Assembly: GCA_011392765.1 (NCBI GenBank)
Contig: WYCW01000004.1
Span: 863,673 to 927,672 of the forward strand
Reading direction: 5' to 3'
Length of the DNA stretch: 64,000 bases
Source: Candidatus Thiosymbion ectosymbiont of Catanema sp. Cochon2018
Lineage (GTDB): Bacteria; Pseudomonadota; Gammaproteobacteria; Chromatiales; Chromatiaceae
Position 1 is the first letter of the stretch. Every line of letters starts with the position of its first letter. The notes beneath the pieces are model-generated. The model was not told where the DNA came from, made no database searches, and worked only from the letters and a program-made list of their open reading frames with translations. Below, piece by piece: positions 1-8,253 of the stretch. The position numbers were made by a program, and so were the translations under genes.

Positions 1-48
1 TTGGATACCCTGCTTCAGGAGGCGAAATTGACCGCTGCTGAAAGTTGA
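1..48 (+). CDS. possible 3' end of an unidentified gene
   Basis: Frame 1 is open from the first base and reads LDTLLQEAKLTAAES before a TGA at 46-48. A dispersed repeat starts immediately after. The 15 residues look like ordinary protein but are too few to assign a family. It could be chance. Confidence 0.25.
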   Translation: MDTLLQEAKLTAAES

Positions 49-358
49 CTCAGCTGTAAAGATCCGGGTCCCTCAAGGAATCCTAGCGAGGCTCCACCTC
101 AGACCGACGAGGCGTGACCAACCGCACCGAAGAACCACGGAGGCAGACACGGATAAACACGGATCACAATCCGTGTGTATCCGTGTCTGCCTCCGTGGTT
201 CAAAGGATTTGCGATTCCTGCCCAACAAGAGGCAGAACTATTTTTGTACAGCGCACAAACTTGACTCATTTGTAAAGATGCAGATCCCTCAAGGAATCCT
301 AGCGGGAGCGACGCGCCGGGGGTAAGGTGCTGCTCTACGCAAGGAGCGTGAAATCCCA
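48..358. repeat. dispersed repeat cluster with a long inverted repeat
   Basis: Two copies of the TTGACTCATTTGTAAAG / TCCCTCAAGGAATCCTAG repeat (about 44-85 and 261-304) flank a near-perfect inverted repeat at about 128-203 (arms containing CCACGGAGGCAGACACGGAT). A GCGAGGCT...GACCGACGAGGCGTGA hairpin follows the first copy. The same combination recurs at 33241-33456. No gene is seen here. Confidence 0.75.
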
Positions 359-400
359 CCGCGCTGCAGGGAAGTTCGGGTTGGGTGTGATAGCGGATAG

Positions 401-1213
401 CTATTGGGATGGGGCGGGTGCAGATTGCCGGATTATCGGCTGAGGCGTAGCCGCCTCACTATCATCATCCACCGCATCCGTATCTGATTCGTCCGTCCAG
501 ATGTCTTCTTCCTCGGGATTCGGTGGGGGGCTCCCATCGAAGATTTTATTGCGGCGGCGTTGCAGATAGGCATTGCGGATAAAGATGTAAGGATCGAGGG
601 CTGCCTCTTCCAGGAGCTTTCCGGCGCTCAGAAGATCGGCCCGAGTATCGACGGTGTCGAAAGCGCTCAGTCCCCAATAAACGGGATCATTATTCAGGTA
701 AAGAAAGGGGTTGGTCATGATGGTTCCACCCAACCCGACGGCATCGCGCACGGTACTGGGCCCTAGGAAGGGCAACACCAGATAGGGGCTGGAATCATCG
801 CCCCAGTAACCAAAGGTCTGACCGAAATCTTCCTTGTAGCTCGGAAGCCCCAGATTGGTCGCTACATCGAAAAAGCCGAGTATGCCGATGGTGGTATTCA
901 CAGTCAGGCGTGCCACGTCCGACCCGGCCCGAGAAAGCTTGAACTGGAGTAGATTATTGAGCGCCGAGCTTATGTCCGCGATGTTGTTGAAGAAGTTGGT
1001 GATGCCACGGTCTATGGGCTCCGGTACGATGGCCTTATACCCCTTCGCAACGGGTTTCAAAATCATATCGTCGAATATTTGGTTGAACCTGTGTACCTTA
1101 CGGTTGTAGGATTCCAAAGGATCGCTGGGGTCGGCGGGTTGGTCGGGAACCGAGGCGCAACCGCCGAGCAGGATCAGCAGCAGGATTAGACCGGTATTCC
1201 GAAGACCGCTCAT
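401..1213 (-). CDS. mlaA: MlaA (VacJ) outer-membrane lipoprotein
   Basis: 270 aa, the usual MlaA length. MlaA is the outer-membrane lipoprotein of the Mla pathway, which removes misplaced phospholipids from the outer leaflet and passes them to periplasmic MlaC. A lipoprotein signal ends in the lipobox LGGC (Cys19) followed by ASVPDQ. The body has the family signature DPLESYNRKVHRFNQ, the IVPEPIDRGITNFFNN block and the FDVATNLGLPSYKEDFGQT segment, with GYWGDDSSPYLVLPFLGPS further on. The C-terminal tail (about 50 residues) is acidic and proline-rich, as often seen. It stands alone; the usual mlaFEDCB genes are not in the window. Confidence 0.95.
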   Translation of the reverse strand: MSGLRNTGLILLLILLGGCASVPDQPADPSDPLESYNRKVHRFNQIFDDMILKPVAKGYKAIVPEPIDRGITNFFNNIADISSALNNLLQFKLSRAGSDVARLTVNTTIGILGFFDVATNLGLPSYKEDFGQTFGYWGDDSSPYLVLPFLGPSTVRDAVGLGGTIMTNPFLYLNNDPVYWGLSAFDTVDTRADLLSAGKLLEEAALDPYIFIRNAYLQRRRNKIFDGSPPPNPEEEDIWTDESDTDAVDDDSEAATPQPIIRQSAPAPSQ

Positions 1214-1564
1214 GGACGTGGTATCTCCCTAACATGGTATCCGTCACGCAACGCCGGATAGAACTATATTAGCACAATCGTAGGGCCCCGCAGGCAAACT
1301 ACACGACCAGCGCAGGGCGAGCGCATATCAGTTCCTTTCCGATTCTTCCAGCTTTAGGGCACTTTCAAAAATACGATTTCCATCAACGGCACGTATGAAT
1401 AATCAATAGTTTAGAGTCGCTTAATTGATGAAAACGCCTATTTTTCGAGGCGCCCTTTAGCCATCGGCTACCAGTCGTCAGCCGGCATAGCGGTGACCCA
1501 CCATTTTCTGAATCGCGTTGCCGACTATGGTACCGTCATCTATCGGCAGGAAGGAGGTTCCCCG
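1214..1564. other. intergenic region between mlaA and the radical SAM gene
   Basis: 351 bases with no convincing ORF. It must contain the mlaA promoter (minus strand, above 1213) and the 3' end of the radical SAM gene. A small hairpin CGCCTATTTTTCGAGGCG at about 1436-1453 could be a weak terminator. No repeat family of this window is seen here. Confidence 0.4.
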
Positions 1565-2287
1565 TCATTCCAGCGCCGGGTCCGGGACCGAATCCATGCG
1601 GCAGTGTTGCAGGACATGGTTTCTGACGCCGAAGGCCGCGAGTCGGTCCGCCAGGGGCCGGATGTCTTTTTCGTCGCTCCAGCCCGGCAGGACCGTGGTC
1701 CTTACCTGCAAGGCGACGCCTGCCTCAAGCAACAGCACCAGGCTTGCCCAGGCCCGCTCACCGGAACCCGGAACCCCGGTGAGTGTCGGGTAATCCGCGG
1801 GCAGGGCCTTGATGTCCAATCCTACCCAATCAATGAAGGGCAACAGGCGACGCAGGCGGTCCGGGTAAGGGCCGGCGGTGTGCAGGCCGATCTTGAAGCC
1901 CATTGATCTGGCCTCGTTTGCGGCCGCGGGCAGGGCAGCCTGCAGCGTTGGTTCGCCGCCGCTGAAAACCAAGGCGTCCAAGAGCCCAACGCGCCCTTCC
2001 AGGAAGCTACGCACCTCGGACCAGGATATCTGCTCCCCGCCTCTCGACGGTAGCAGGTGGCCGTTGTGGCAGTACCGGCACCGCCAGGGACAACCCTGAC
2101 AGAAGACCACAGCCGCCAACTCCCCCGGATAGTCGAGGGTGGTCATGGGGGTGAGACCGCCGATACGCAGCGTTCGAGTCGGGGGCACCATAGATGTCTT
2201 GGGGGCCGATTGAAGGTACTTGTACCCCGAGATATCCCCACAAAATCCGCCCTCGGCGTCAGTCGGCAAGAAGGACGTTATGCTCAT
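1565..2287 (-). CDS. nrdG: radical SAM activating enzyme, NrdG-like
   Basis: Radical SAM protein of the type annotated as anaerobic ribonucleotide reductase activating protein. It would use a [4Fe-4S] cluster and SAM to make a glycyl radical on a partner enzyme. The segment CQGCPWRCRYCHN carries the CX3CX2C cluster motif, followed by FSGGEPTL (SAM-binding GGE motif). The ORF stays open upstream to 2368, but those codons overlap a decayed IS4 transposase, so the ATG at 2287 (MSITSFLPTD) is preferred. An ATG at 2191, just before the conserved RIGGLTPMTTLDYPG block, is the alternative. No nrdD lies next to it, perhaps because mobile elements replaced the upstream region. Family is clear; partner is inferred. 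Confidence 0.8.
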   Translation of the reverse strand: MSITSFLPTDAEGGFCGDISGYKYLQSAPKTSMVPPTRTLRIGGLTPMTTLDYPGELAAVVFCQGCPWRCRYCHNGHLLPSRGGEQISWSEVRSFLEGRVGLLDALVFSGGEPTLQAALPAAANEARSMGFKIGLHTAGPYPDRLRRLLPFIDWVGLDIKALPADYPTLTGVPGSGERAWASLVLLLEAGVALQVRTTVLPGWSDEKDIRPLADRLAAFGVRNHVLQHCRMDSVPDPALE

Positions 2288-2299
2288 CGGTGACCCATT

Positions 2300-2620
2300 T
2301 ATCCGGTGGCCCGATTGTGCCGATTTGGCGGCAGGTTGGCAAGCCGGGTGCAGGTCACCAACAGCCACGGCTCTTTGGCGCTACGGGCGTTGTGAGTGCT
2401 GGCCTTCGCGCGTGAATGCTTGCCGAAGGCCGTGTTGCCACGTCGCCCTTTGTCCGCTAGACGCACCCGCACAAAGCACACCCGCATGCGTACCCAGTCG
2501 CCCTCACCGAGCGCCGTTGCCGTCGCGGTAGCACGCTTGAACAGCGCCTAGCAGCTTACCCAACGGTGATTCAGGCGCACGTAGTCGCGGCCACGCACCC
2601 ACCCCACCCAGCGCCAACCC
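2300..2620 (-). pseudogene. IS4-family transposase, C-terminal remnant
   Basis: On the minus strand, from the IS1182 boundary, the sequence reads GWRWVGWVRGRDYVRLNHRW then an in-frame TAG. Fragments typical of IS4 transposases (AKEPWLLVT...LANL) follow in a shifted frame. This is the continuation of the fragment at 4381-4780; the IS1182 element sits between them. The remnant fades out near 2310, next to the radical SAM gene start, so the rest of the IS4 element has been lost. Confidence 0.75.
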
Positions 2621-2624
2621 AAGC

Positions 2625-4380
2625 GAGACTGTGAAAGAATTCGCCCGTGCTTGCGGGCCTTGGGTTGCAGCCCCTCGGAAGCCCGGAAAGCGGTGCCCAG
2701 GCGCTAAATCGGCGGTGTCTAGCCGCTGAGTGCCGGCTCCTGGATTTGTGGTGGGCAAGTCCATAAATAGCTAATAAAAACAGCGTGTTATTCTTCATGC
2801 GGCCAGGTGTGTGAGGACCTGGCTGTTCCCGACCTGTTTTCGCCGGACGCAGTAATCCCTCAGTGCACCGACCCCGAGCCGGTTGACCACCCGCAGGAGG
2901 TTGTAGCCAAGAATCATCAGGCTCATCTCACCGCGGACCTTCTTGAAGCCGCGTACCAGAAAGTGGTCCCAGCCGAACCAGCGTTTGAGCGTACCGAAGG
3001 GGTGTTCGACCAGACCGGCACGCTGACGCATCTTCTCTGGCCCCGATTCGGCCATCCGTTGCCGGTGGGCTTCGATCAACTCAGCATGCTCGCTGCGATA
3101 GATACGGCGTGCAGCGCCGGAGGCCGGTAGACACACCGCCTTGAGCGGGCAGTCCCGGCACTGACTGGCGGGACGGCTGTAGCGAGTACGCCGAATGCCG
3201 TTCTTCTGCTGTGGCTGACCGCGCCGGGGCAGTAATTCGCCGGCGGGGCAGATGTAAACATCACGGGTTGAGTTGTATTGGAAGCGTTTACCGCTCAGGC
3301 GGCCCTGGCCGGTGACCGCCTTGTGCTTATCCGGGATCGGGACGTAGACGGTCGCACCGGCCGCTTCGCAGGCCGCCAGTTCGACCTCGCTGTAGTAACC
3401 GCTGTCGGCCACCGCGGTGATTGCGTTGACCGACATGATTTCCATCGCCGCTCGGCATTGGCCGCTGAGCTGGTTCTGATCGTTCCCTTCGTTGGTAACT
3501 TCGTGAGACACAATGAGTTTGTGTTTGTCATCCACGCAACTTTGCACGTTATAGCCGGTGACCTGCTGTTTCCCCTTGCTCAAGGCCCGTGCATCGGGGT
3601 CGGTACGGGAGAATTGGGTCTCACCGCTCGTCTCCAGTCGCTCCAGTTGCGCCTGCTTGCGTGCCTGGCGTTCCTTGAGTTCCTTCAACTTCTCGGCAAG
3701 GGCGGGGTCTTCATCAAGCCCGTCGCCCGCCTGATCTTCCTGTGCATCGTTGGCATCGAGGGACTGCGTGTAGGCTTCCAGATCACGTTCGATCTTTTTC
3801 AGTTCGGTTTCCAGGTGCTTCTTGGTGGTGATGCTGGCGTCACTGGCGCTGGCATGAAAAAAGGAGCCGTCGATGGCGATGGTCTCTCCTCCCAACAGGT
3901 CCAACTCGTGGCACAGCATCACGAAATCACGGTTCGCCGCGCGCAGGGCTTTTCCGTTTACCCGCCGAAACTCGGCAATGGTGCGGTAGCTTGGGACCAA
4001 TCCCTCCAGCAGCCAGATCAGCTCCAAGTTACGTCGGCACTCACGCTCCAGACGCCGCGAGCTCCGTACCCGGTTGAGATAGCCGTAAAGATACAGCTTG
4101 AGCAGCAGGCCCGGATCGAACGCCGGCTGACCGGGCGTCAGATCGCCGCCGCTCTTGGTAAAGCCCAACTCCGGCAGGTCGAGCGTATCGACGGAGGCGT
4201 CGATCGCCCGAACCAGGTTGGTCTCGCTGACGTAATCTTCGACCCGCGGCGGCAGCAGGGCTTCCTGCGCTCGGGCGGTACCTTGCTTGTAACGTCTCGC
4301 CACAACTGTCAGCCTATTGAAGCTCGCTTGACCGGGAGTTTACACCTGACACCACCAGCGGCGAATTCTTTCACAGTCTC
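2625..4380 (-). mobile_element. complete IS1182-family insertion sequence
   Basis: 1756-bp element with perfect 20-bp terminal inverted repeats GAGACTGTGAAAGAATTCGC at 2625-2644 and 4361-4380. It is flanked by the 4-bp direct repeat AAGC (2621-2624 and 4381-4384). It carries one transposase gene. Removing the element and one AAGC rejoins the IS4 transposase reading frame as ...REVERL/GWRWVGWVRGRDY, so the boundaries are exact. Confidence 0.93.
2795..4303 (-). CDS. IS1182-family DDE transposase
   Basis: 502 aa, full length for the family. It is the DDE transposase that excises and inserts the surrounding element. The N-terminal block (about residues 15-130) has the family pattern LPPRVEDYVSETNLVRAIDASV and QPAFDPGLLLKLYLYGYLNRVRSSRRLE. 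AIDGSFF carries the first catalytic Asp (about residue 145). A lysine/glutamate-rich coiled stretch follows (about 160-230). VADSGYYSE carries the second Asp, and EHPFGTLKRWFGWDHFLVRG near the C-terminus carries the catalytic Glu. No stop or frameshift is seen, so the element may still be active. A large antisense ORF covers the same bases and is a shadow. Confidence 0.95.
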   Translation of the reverse strand: MARRYKQGTARAQEALLPPRVEDYVSETNLVRAIDASVDTLDLPELGFTKSGGDLTPGQPAFDPGLLLKLYLYGYLNRVRSSRRLERECRRNLELIWLLEGLVPSYRTIAEFRRVNGKALRAANRDFVMLCHELDLLGGETIAIDGSFFHASASDASITTKKHLETELKKIERDLEAYTQSLDANDAQEDQAGDGLDEDPALAEKLKELKERQARKQAQLERLETSGETQFSRTDPDARALSKGKQQVTGYNVQSCVDDKHKLIVSHEVTNEGNDQNQLSGQCRAAMEIMSVNAITAVADSGYYSEVELAACEAAGATVYVPIPDKHKAVTGQGRLSGKRFQYNSTRDVYICPAGELLPRRGQPQQKNGIRRTRYSRPASQCRDCPLKAVCLPASGAARRIYRSEHAELIEAHRQRMAESGPEKMRQRAGLVEHPFGTLKRWFGWDHFLVRGFKKVRGEMSLMILGYNLLRVVNRLGVGALRDYCVRRKQVGNSQVLTHLAA

Positions 4381-4780
4381 AAGCGCTCGACCTCCCGGTA
4401 GAAGGGGACCTTGAAGCCGGCATCGGCGATCACGACTAGCCTGGCGTGCGCCGGCACCCGATGCGCGATGTGTTGCAGAAAGCGCTGCTGGAACGCGCGA
4501 TTGGCGAGCTTCTTCTGCGGGTGGACCTCTTCGTACACAGTCAAGCTACGCCCACCTACCGGCAGTGACGCGCGCAGCAAATGCAACTACTAATCGGCCT
4601 TCGGATCCGACCAGTCGATCAGGAGCAACGGCTCACTGATACGCGCCAAGGTCACCCGACACAGGGCCGCGTAGGTCGACCTCGCCTCCTGTTGCAGATG
4701 GCGATTGCCAAGCAGCCGATCCGAACACTTAATCTTGTGGCGCAGGTGCCCCCCGAAGCGGCGACCGAAATCTAAACATT
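4381..4780 (-). pseudogene. IS4-family transposase, N-proximal remnant
   Basis: Minus-strand translation gives SDRLLGN, then LCRVTLARISEPLLLIDWSD, then two in-frame TAG codons, then LHLLRASLPVGGRSLTVYEEVHP, then VVIADAGFKVPFYREVERL. These are consecutive IS4 transposase blocks; DWSD and ADAGFK hold the two catalytic aspartates. The gene is dead: it has two consecutive stops, is cut at 4381 by the IS1182 element, and has lost its N-terminus. Confidence 0.8.
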
Positions 4781-4816
4781 TTAATATACCACAACGATTG
4801 CTTCTTCATCGAATTC

Positions 4817-5281
4817 ATGAATATCTCCATTTTTGGCGCCCGCCACGTTCGCGGGAAAAAGGGGCGCGGAGCAGCCGGTAAAACGATTGTCTTCGGAATT
4901 TTGGAACGCCAGGGAAAAGTTTACACAGAGCTCGTCCCAGACGCCTCCAAAAAGCAGCTACAGAGCGCGATCCGGGGCCAGGTATCCCTGGACAGCATCA
5001 TCCACTCAAACGGCTGGAGAGGCTACAATGGGCTGGTCGATATGGGGTACAAAAAGCATCTGCGTGTGAATCATGGCAAGCATGAATTTGCCCGTGGTAA
5101 TTGCCATATCAATGGCATTGAATCATTCTGGTCATATGCCAAACGAAGACTTGCAAAGTTCAATGGTGTTCCACGTAAAACAGTTTACCTTCATCTCAAA
5201 GAATGTGAATTCAGGTTTAATCACAGAGAAGAAGATCTTTATGATACAATACTAACTATACTGAGAGAAAATCCACTCTAA
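4817..5281 (+). pseudogene. IS1595-family transposase, N-terminally truncated
   Basis: The ORF encodes 154 aa of an ISXO2-like DDE transposase. FGARHVRGKKGRGAAGKT, then SNGWRGYNGL and GIESFWSYAKRRLAKFNGV (catalytic Glu region), then HLKECEFRFNHR match the family's C-terminal half. The ATG and first codons (MNISI) come from an unrelated sequence, ATTCATGAATATCT, that also occurs at 21270-21282, so this is a fusion junction and not the natural start. The zinc-ribbon N-terminus and first catalytic Asp are missing. No inverted repeat end could be defined. Confidence 0.75.
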
Positions 5282-5403
5282 AGTTATCTAGACCCTGTCT
5301 TTTTTTGCTGCCTGAATCCCAACATCTTGAATCCCACAAGATGCACTACCAATGGTGGCTCATCTTGACAGATATTCCAATATGGTTATATTCCTACCAT
5401 GGA

Positions 5404-5772
5404 ATGGGAAGTCGAGTCACTGACAAGTTTGGAGACTGGTGGGCCAGTCTCACCGAAGCTGAGCAGGAAGACATCGCGGCCGTCGTGGAATTGCTGGAGG
5501 AAAAAGGCCCTCAGTTACCCTACCCATACAGTTCCGGGATTCATGGGTCAAAGCACGCGCATATGCACGAGTTGCGAATCCGGCATACGGGGAAGCCTTA
5601 CCGAACGCTTTACGCCTTCGATCCCCGGCGGATGGCGATTCTCCTAATCGGCGGTGACAAGACCGGCAATAAACACTGGTACGAAAAATATGTTCCAGTC
5701 GCAGACAGGCTCTACGACGAGCACCTCCGCATTCTGGAAGAAGAAGGAAAGCTGAAGAAAGGCGATGGCTAA
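5404..5772 (+). CDS. higB: HigB-type toxin (RelE/Gp49 superfamily)
   Basis: Small mRNA-interferase-type toxin, the first gene of a toxin-antitoxin pair. Recognisable blocks are TDKFGDWWASLTEAEQEDIA, LLEEKGPQLPYPYSSGIHG, MHELRIRHTGKPYRTLYAFD and AILLIGGDKTGNKHWYEKYV, a near-complete RelE-like fold of this subfamily. The in-frame ATG at 5404 gives 122 aa. The ATG at 5399, in another frame, gives MEWEVES, which matches the family's usual first residues, so one base may have been lost near 5414. The toxin may therefore be slightly damaged or start at the second ATG. Its last 8 bases overlap the antitoxin start. Confidence 0.85.
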   Translation: MGSRVTDKFGDWWASLTEAEQEDIAAVVELLEEKGPQLPYPYSSGIHGSKHAHMHELRIRHTGKPYRTLYAFDPRRMAILLIGGDKTGNKHWYEKYVPVADRLYDEHLRILEEEGKLKKGDG

Positions 5773-6097
5773 GAAATTTCGTGGCCTACGCCAGGCAATG
5801 AGCACGAAGGCCCAGAGCCGCGCACACGAGAAGGCCAAAGTAATGAAAGCGGAATTGCCGCTGGCAGAGCTTCGGCAGGCCCGTTATTTCTCACAGGAAC
5901 AACTTGCAGCCGAGCTCCAGGTAAAGCAGCCTGCTGTGGCAAAGATCGAGAAAAAGGCCGATATGTACATCTCGACCCTGCGCCGATTTATCGAGGCAAT
6001 GGGGGGACAATTAGAAATCCGCGCCCACTTCCCCGATGGTGACGTCCGAATCAATCAGTTCGAGGAGCTAGAAGAGAAGCAACAACCGGTGACGTAG
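5765..6097 (+). CDS. higA: HigA-type antitoxin (XRE)
   Basis: 110 aa partner of the upstream toxin; the ATG lies inside the toxin's last codons (8-base overlap), implying translational coupling. A Cro/C1-type helix-turn-helix spans about residues 33-85: LAELRQARYFSQEQLAAELQVKQPAVAKIEKK, followed by STLRRFIEAMGGQLEI. In this family the antitoxin neutralises HigB and represses the operon. The N-terminal 30 residues are basic and probably flexible. No separate promoter is evident between the genes. Confidence 0.88.
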   Translation: MAKKFRGLRQAMSTKAQSRAHEKAKVMKAELPLAELRQARYFSQEQLAAELQVKQPAVAKIEKKADMYISTLRRFIEAMGGQLEIRAHFPDGDVRINQFEELEEKQQPVT

Positions 6098-6264
6098 GTC
6101 GTTAACGTCTTCTTGGTGTATAATCACACGGGACCTGACAAGTAGGCCCTAACGCCAGCTAGGGCAGCAGGGCTTTGTGGTTCGCGTCGTCCCTGACGCT
6201 CACCACATTCTACGGGCTATTCCGTGGTCTCATTGGGACCAGCCATCAATGGGCACAGCTCATC

Positions 6265-6617
6265 CTACGATTCAGGCCGCAAGCCTAAGGTCGAGCTCCT
6301 GGAGCACTTCTGCGCCGCAACAGGCACCACGGTGCCGGGGCTGAAGATGGCGGAGGCGCCGCTGTTGTACAGGTATTGGTAGTCCTGGGCGGGAATGACG
6401 CCGCCGATGACGCCCATGATGTCTTCCCGGTCGAGTCCCTTGAGCGCCCGCACCAGTTGGGGCAGCAAGGTCTCTTGTGGCCTGCGGCCAGGGAGCTCAT
6501 GCCGACTACGTGGACGTCGTTTTCCACCGCCTGTTTGGCGACTTCTTCCGGGGTCTGGAACAGGGCCCCGATGTCGACGTCGAATCCGAAAAAAAGGACC
6601 GAAAAAAAGACACCCAT
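6265..6617 (-). pseudogene. methylmalonyl-CoA mutase, C-terminal B12-domain remnant
   Basis: Two overlapping minus-strand frames together spell the end of a B12-dependent methylmalonyl-CoA mutase. The first reads [20 protein letters not shown], then [13 protein letters not shown]. The second reads [20 protein letters not shown], then [18 protein letters not shown] and [14 protein letters not shown]. The break near 6475 fits a 2-bp GA duplication: without it HK would continue as TLLPQLVR. Upstream of about 6600 the similarity stops, so only the C-terminal quarter survives. It is a relic inserted among toxin-antitoxin genes, not a working mutase. Confidence 0.85.
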
Positions 6618-6644
6618 TTTGTTTCCCCTTCCAAAACGGTAATT

Positions 6645-7040
6645 TTAAGACTTGTACGCTGGAAACGGCTTCGTTGCCTCTTCCAGAATTGTCAAGATGT
6701 CAGGTTTTTCGACGCCGATAACCTTGTTTGGAAGGTGTTTGTGATGAGGAAATTGCGCCAGGGCTGGAAAGTGTGGGGAACTGTCGTAGCGGAACAGCAA
6801 TTTGGCCGAAGCATCCTGACAGTGGTATCGGTAATCCAGGTGCCGTAGTCGTCCCTCTTCAACGCAGACCGCTTCGTTCACTTCCAGTAACTGGCCTGTG
6901 ACGAACCGGATACGAATCCGCAGGTTGGCACTGAGTGGGGTGACAATTTCTTCCTCGTAGCGCTCGACGTAGACATTAGGCAGACAAGCTATGGCTGACT
7001 CGATCCGTTCGAGATAGGCCGTCAGGACTTCATGCGGCAT
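6645..7040 (-). CDS. TumE-like toxin (DUF6516 family)
   Basis: 131 aa. The pattern LRIRIRFVTGQLLEVNEAV, then GRLRHLDYRYHCQD, LLFRYDSSPHFPALAQFPHH and KHLPNKVIGVEKPDILTILEE is that of the DUF6516/TumE protein family, which pairs with a small upstream partner as a toxin-antitoxin module. The start overlaps the end of the upstream 80-aa gene by 11 bases. Family membership is from recognised motif order; toxicity of this copy is inferred. It sits beside an IS1-type element in a region of selfish modules. Confidence 0.75.
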   Translation of the reverse strand: MPHEVLTAYLERIESAIACLPNVYVERYEEEIVTPLSANLRIRIRFVTGQLLEVNEAVCVEEGRLRHLDYRYHCQDASAKLLFRYDSSPHFPALAQFPHHKHLPNKVIGVEKPDILTILEEATKPFPAYKS

Positions 7041-7272
7041 GACGAAGTTGTTCTTCCAATGCCGCTTTTAGGGCCAGGTAATGGCGGTAATCGTTCACCC
7101 AGTCGATCAAATCCGTTTCGTCGGGTAGCTGTCCTTTGCTGTAGCGGTCAAAAAACTCCTCGGAGCTCATGGAGCGTTGGCTTTCATACAGGCTCAGACG
7201 CTTGGTGATAGCTACCAGGGCGTCCAAAGAGGAGCTGTATTCGGTCCGTTGTTTGCGCATGCCGGTTGTCAT
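7030..7272 (-). CDS. TumA-like antitoxin partner
   Basis: 80-aa protein directly upstream of, and overlapping, the TumE-like toxin. It is predicted almost all helical: SSLDALVAITKRLSLYESQ, then MSSEEFFDRYSKGQL, then DWVNDYRHYLALKAALEEQL. Genes of this size and position are annotated as the antitoxin of the TumE pair. The ATG is close to the end of the IS1-type element, so its native promoter may be displaced. The assignment depends mainly on context. Confidence 0.65.
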   Translation of the reverse strand: MTTGMRKQRTEYSSSLDALVAITKRLSLYESQRSMSSEEFFDRYSKGQLPDETDLIDWVNDYRHYLALKAALEEQLRHAA

Positions 7273-7310
7273 GATCGGGTTCGAATAGTGGCTAATATGT
7301 AAGTGGAATC

Positions 7311-7823
7311 TTAGCCAACAGATGGTAATAACTCGGTATTATAGCGATGCAGGAAGAGTTTCAAATAAACCTCATGTATAGGGAGGCATTTAGAAAAAGA
7401 TAATGTTTTACGTACGAAGCGGGCTAACTGCTGCCGCAAGGTATTATTCCAACGCCCGACATGAGCCGTCTCACCCGTTTCTTTACCGACAGGATGATGT
7501 TGCTCATTGGGAATAACGGCCTGATACGCTTTCCAATAGTCGGTGAAAACAATGGCCTTTTTATAAGCGGATGGGATACGGTCCCAGAGTAGTCGGCACG
7601 TTTCTTCACCGCGATCACCGCAGGCATAAGCAATGACTTCTCGGGTCTCTCGATTCAGCGCAATCCAGATCCAAACTTTGGTGTCTGTGCAGAAGACAAA
7701 AGACCATAACTCATCCATTTCCAACACTGGTGTTTGCCCAGAATCAACTGGTTTCAGCGTGCTCTCAAGGGGTGGGAGCTGTTCTGCCTTTTTTTTAACC
7801 AGGCACTCAGGGTTTGTCGACAA
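7311..7823 (-). CDS. insB: IS1-type transposase, InsB frame
   Basis: 170-aa catalytic half of an IS1-type transposase. Blocks: VLEMDELWSFVFCTDTKVWI (first Asp), ETREVIAYACGDRGEETCRL, IVFTDYWKAYQAVIP (second Asp), HHPVGKETGETAHVGRWNNT, and a C-terminal SFSKCLPIHEVYLKLFLHRYN (catalytic Glu). IS1 elements express the active enzyme as an InsA-InsB fusion through a -1 frameshift. A run of eight A on the coding strand (complement of 7789-7796) lies in the overlap, giving GTTAAAAAAAAGGC, a suitable slip site. Confidence 0.88.
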   Translation of the reverse strand: MSTNPECLVKKKAEQLPPLESTLKPVDSGQTPVLEMDELWSFVFCTDTKVWIWIALNRETREVIAYACGDRGEETCRLLWDRIPSAYKKAIVFTDYWKAYQAVIPNEQHHPVGKETGETAHVGRWNNTLRQQLARFVRKTLSFSKCLPIHEVYLKLFLHRYNTELLPSVG

Positions 7824-8047
7824 ACCCCAAAAGTCCGTTCGATCCCGCGCATACTGGAGCGTTCTTGATAAGCTTTTATAATGATCTCTTTTTCTTCTTC
7901 CGTATAATCCTGTCGGGGTTCAAGTACGCCATAAGCACCACAGGTTTTACAATGATATTGTGGACTGCCACTCCCATTTGTGCCATTCTTGACAATCTCT
8001 TCACTTTGACATTTGCGGCAAACGTGGACTTTCTTTTCAAGAATCAT
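7754..8047 (-). CDS. insA: IS1-type InsA zinc-finger/HTH protein
   Basis: 97 aa. The N-terminus has a zinc ribbon (CRKCQSEEIVKNG...YHCKTCGAYG), then an arginine/lysine-rich helix-turn-helix (YQERSSMRGIERTFGVCRQTLSAWLKK). In IS1 the InsA product binds the ends and represses transposition, and its C-terminus is replaced by InsB after frameshifting. The last residues after KK overlap the InsB frame by 70 bases, consistent with that mechanism. Confidence 0.85.
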   Translation of the reverse strand: MILEKKVHVCRKCQSEEIVKNGTNGSGSPQYHCKTCGAYGVLEPRQDYTEEEKEIIIKAYQERSSMRGIERTFGVCRQTLSAWLKKRQNSSHPLRAR

Positions 8048-8253
8048 AGCGAAAAACCCTGTGCTTGAATTGATGCCTGAAGGTAGTCATTCAAACCCCA
8101 CTGAATCATTCTGGAGAGGGCCGCCGAAATTCAGTACCAAATAGATGCTAAAAATCGCATTGCCTTGAATGACTAAGAATTAATTATTTTACTACATCAC
8201 TCCGGTATTTACCACTACCGGCCTCCGCATCCCGGCTGGGGGAATGTCGTCCC

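Larger units (their letters stand above)
7275..8096 (-). mobile_element. IS1-family-like element (approximate ends)
   Basis: About 820 bp holding an insA/insB pair. Candidate terminal repeats are GGGTTCGAATAGTGGCTAA near 7275 and the complement of a GGGTTTGAATGACTACCTT sequence near 8096; they match only partly, so the ends are approximate. No clear target duplication was found. The left end lies right next to the TumA-like start codon. Confidence 0.55.

Noticed and set aside
3278..4414. 378-codon plus-strand ORF
   Set aside because: It is antisense to the IS1182 transposase, whose catalytic motifs are clear on the minus strand.
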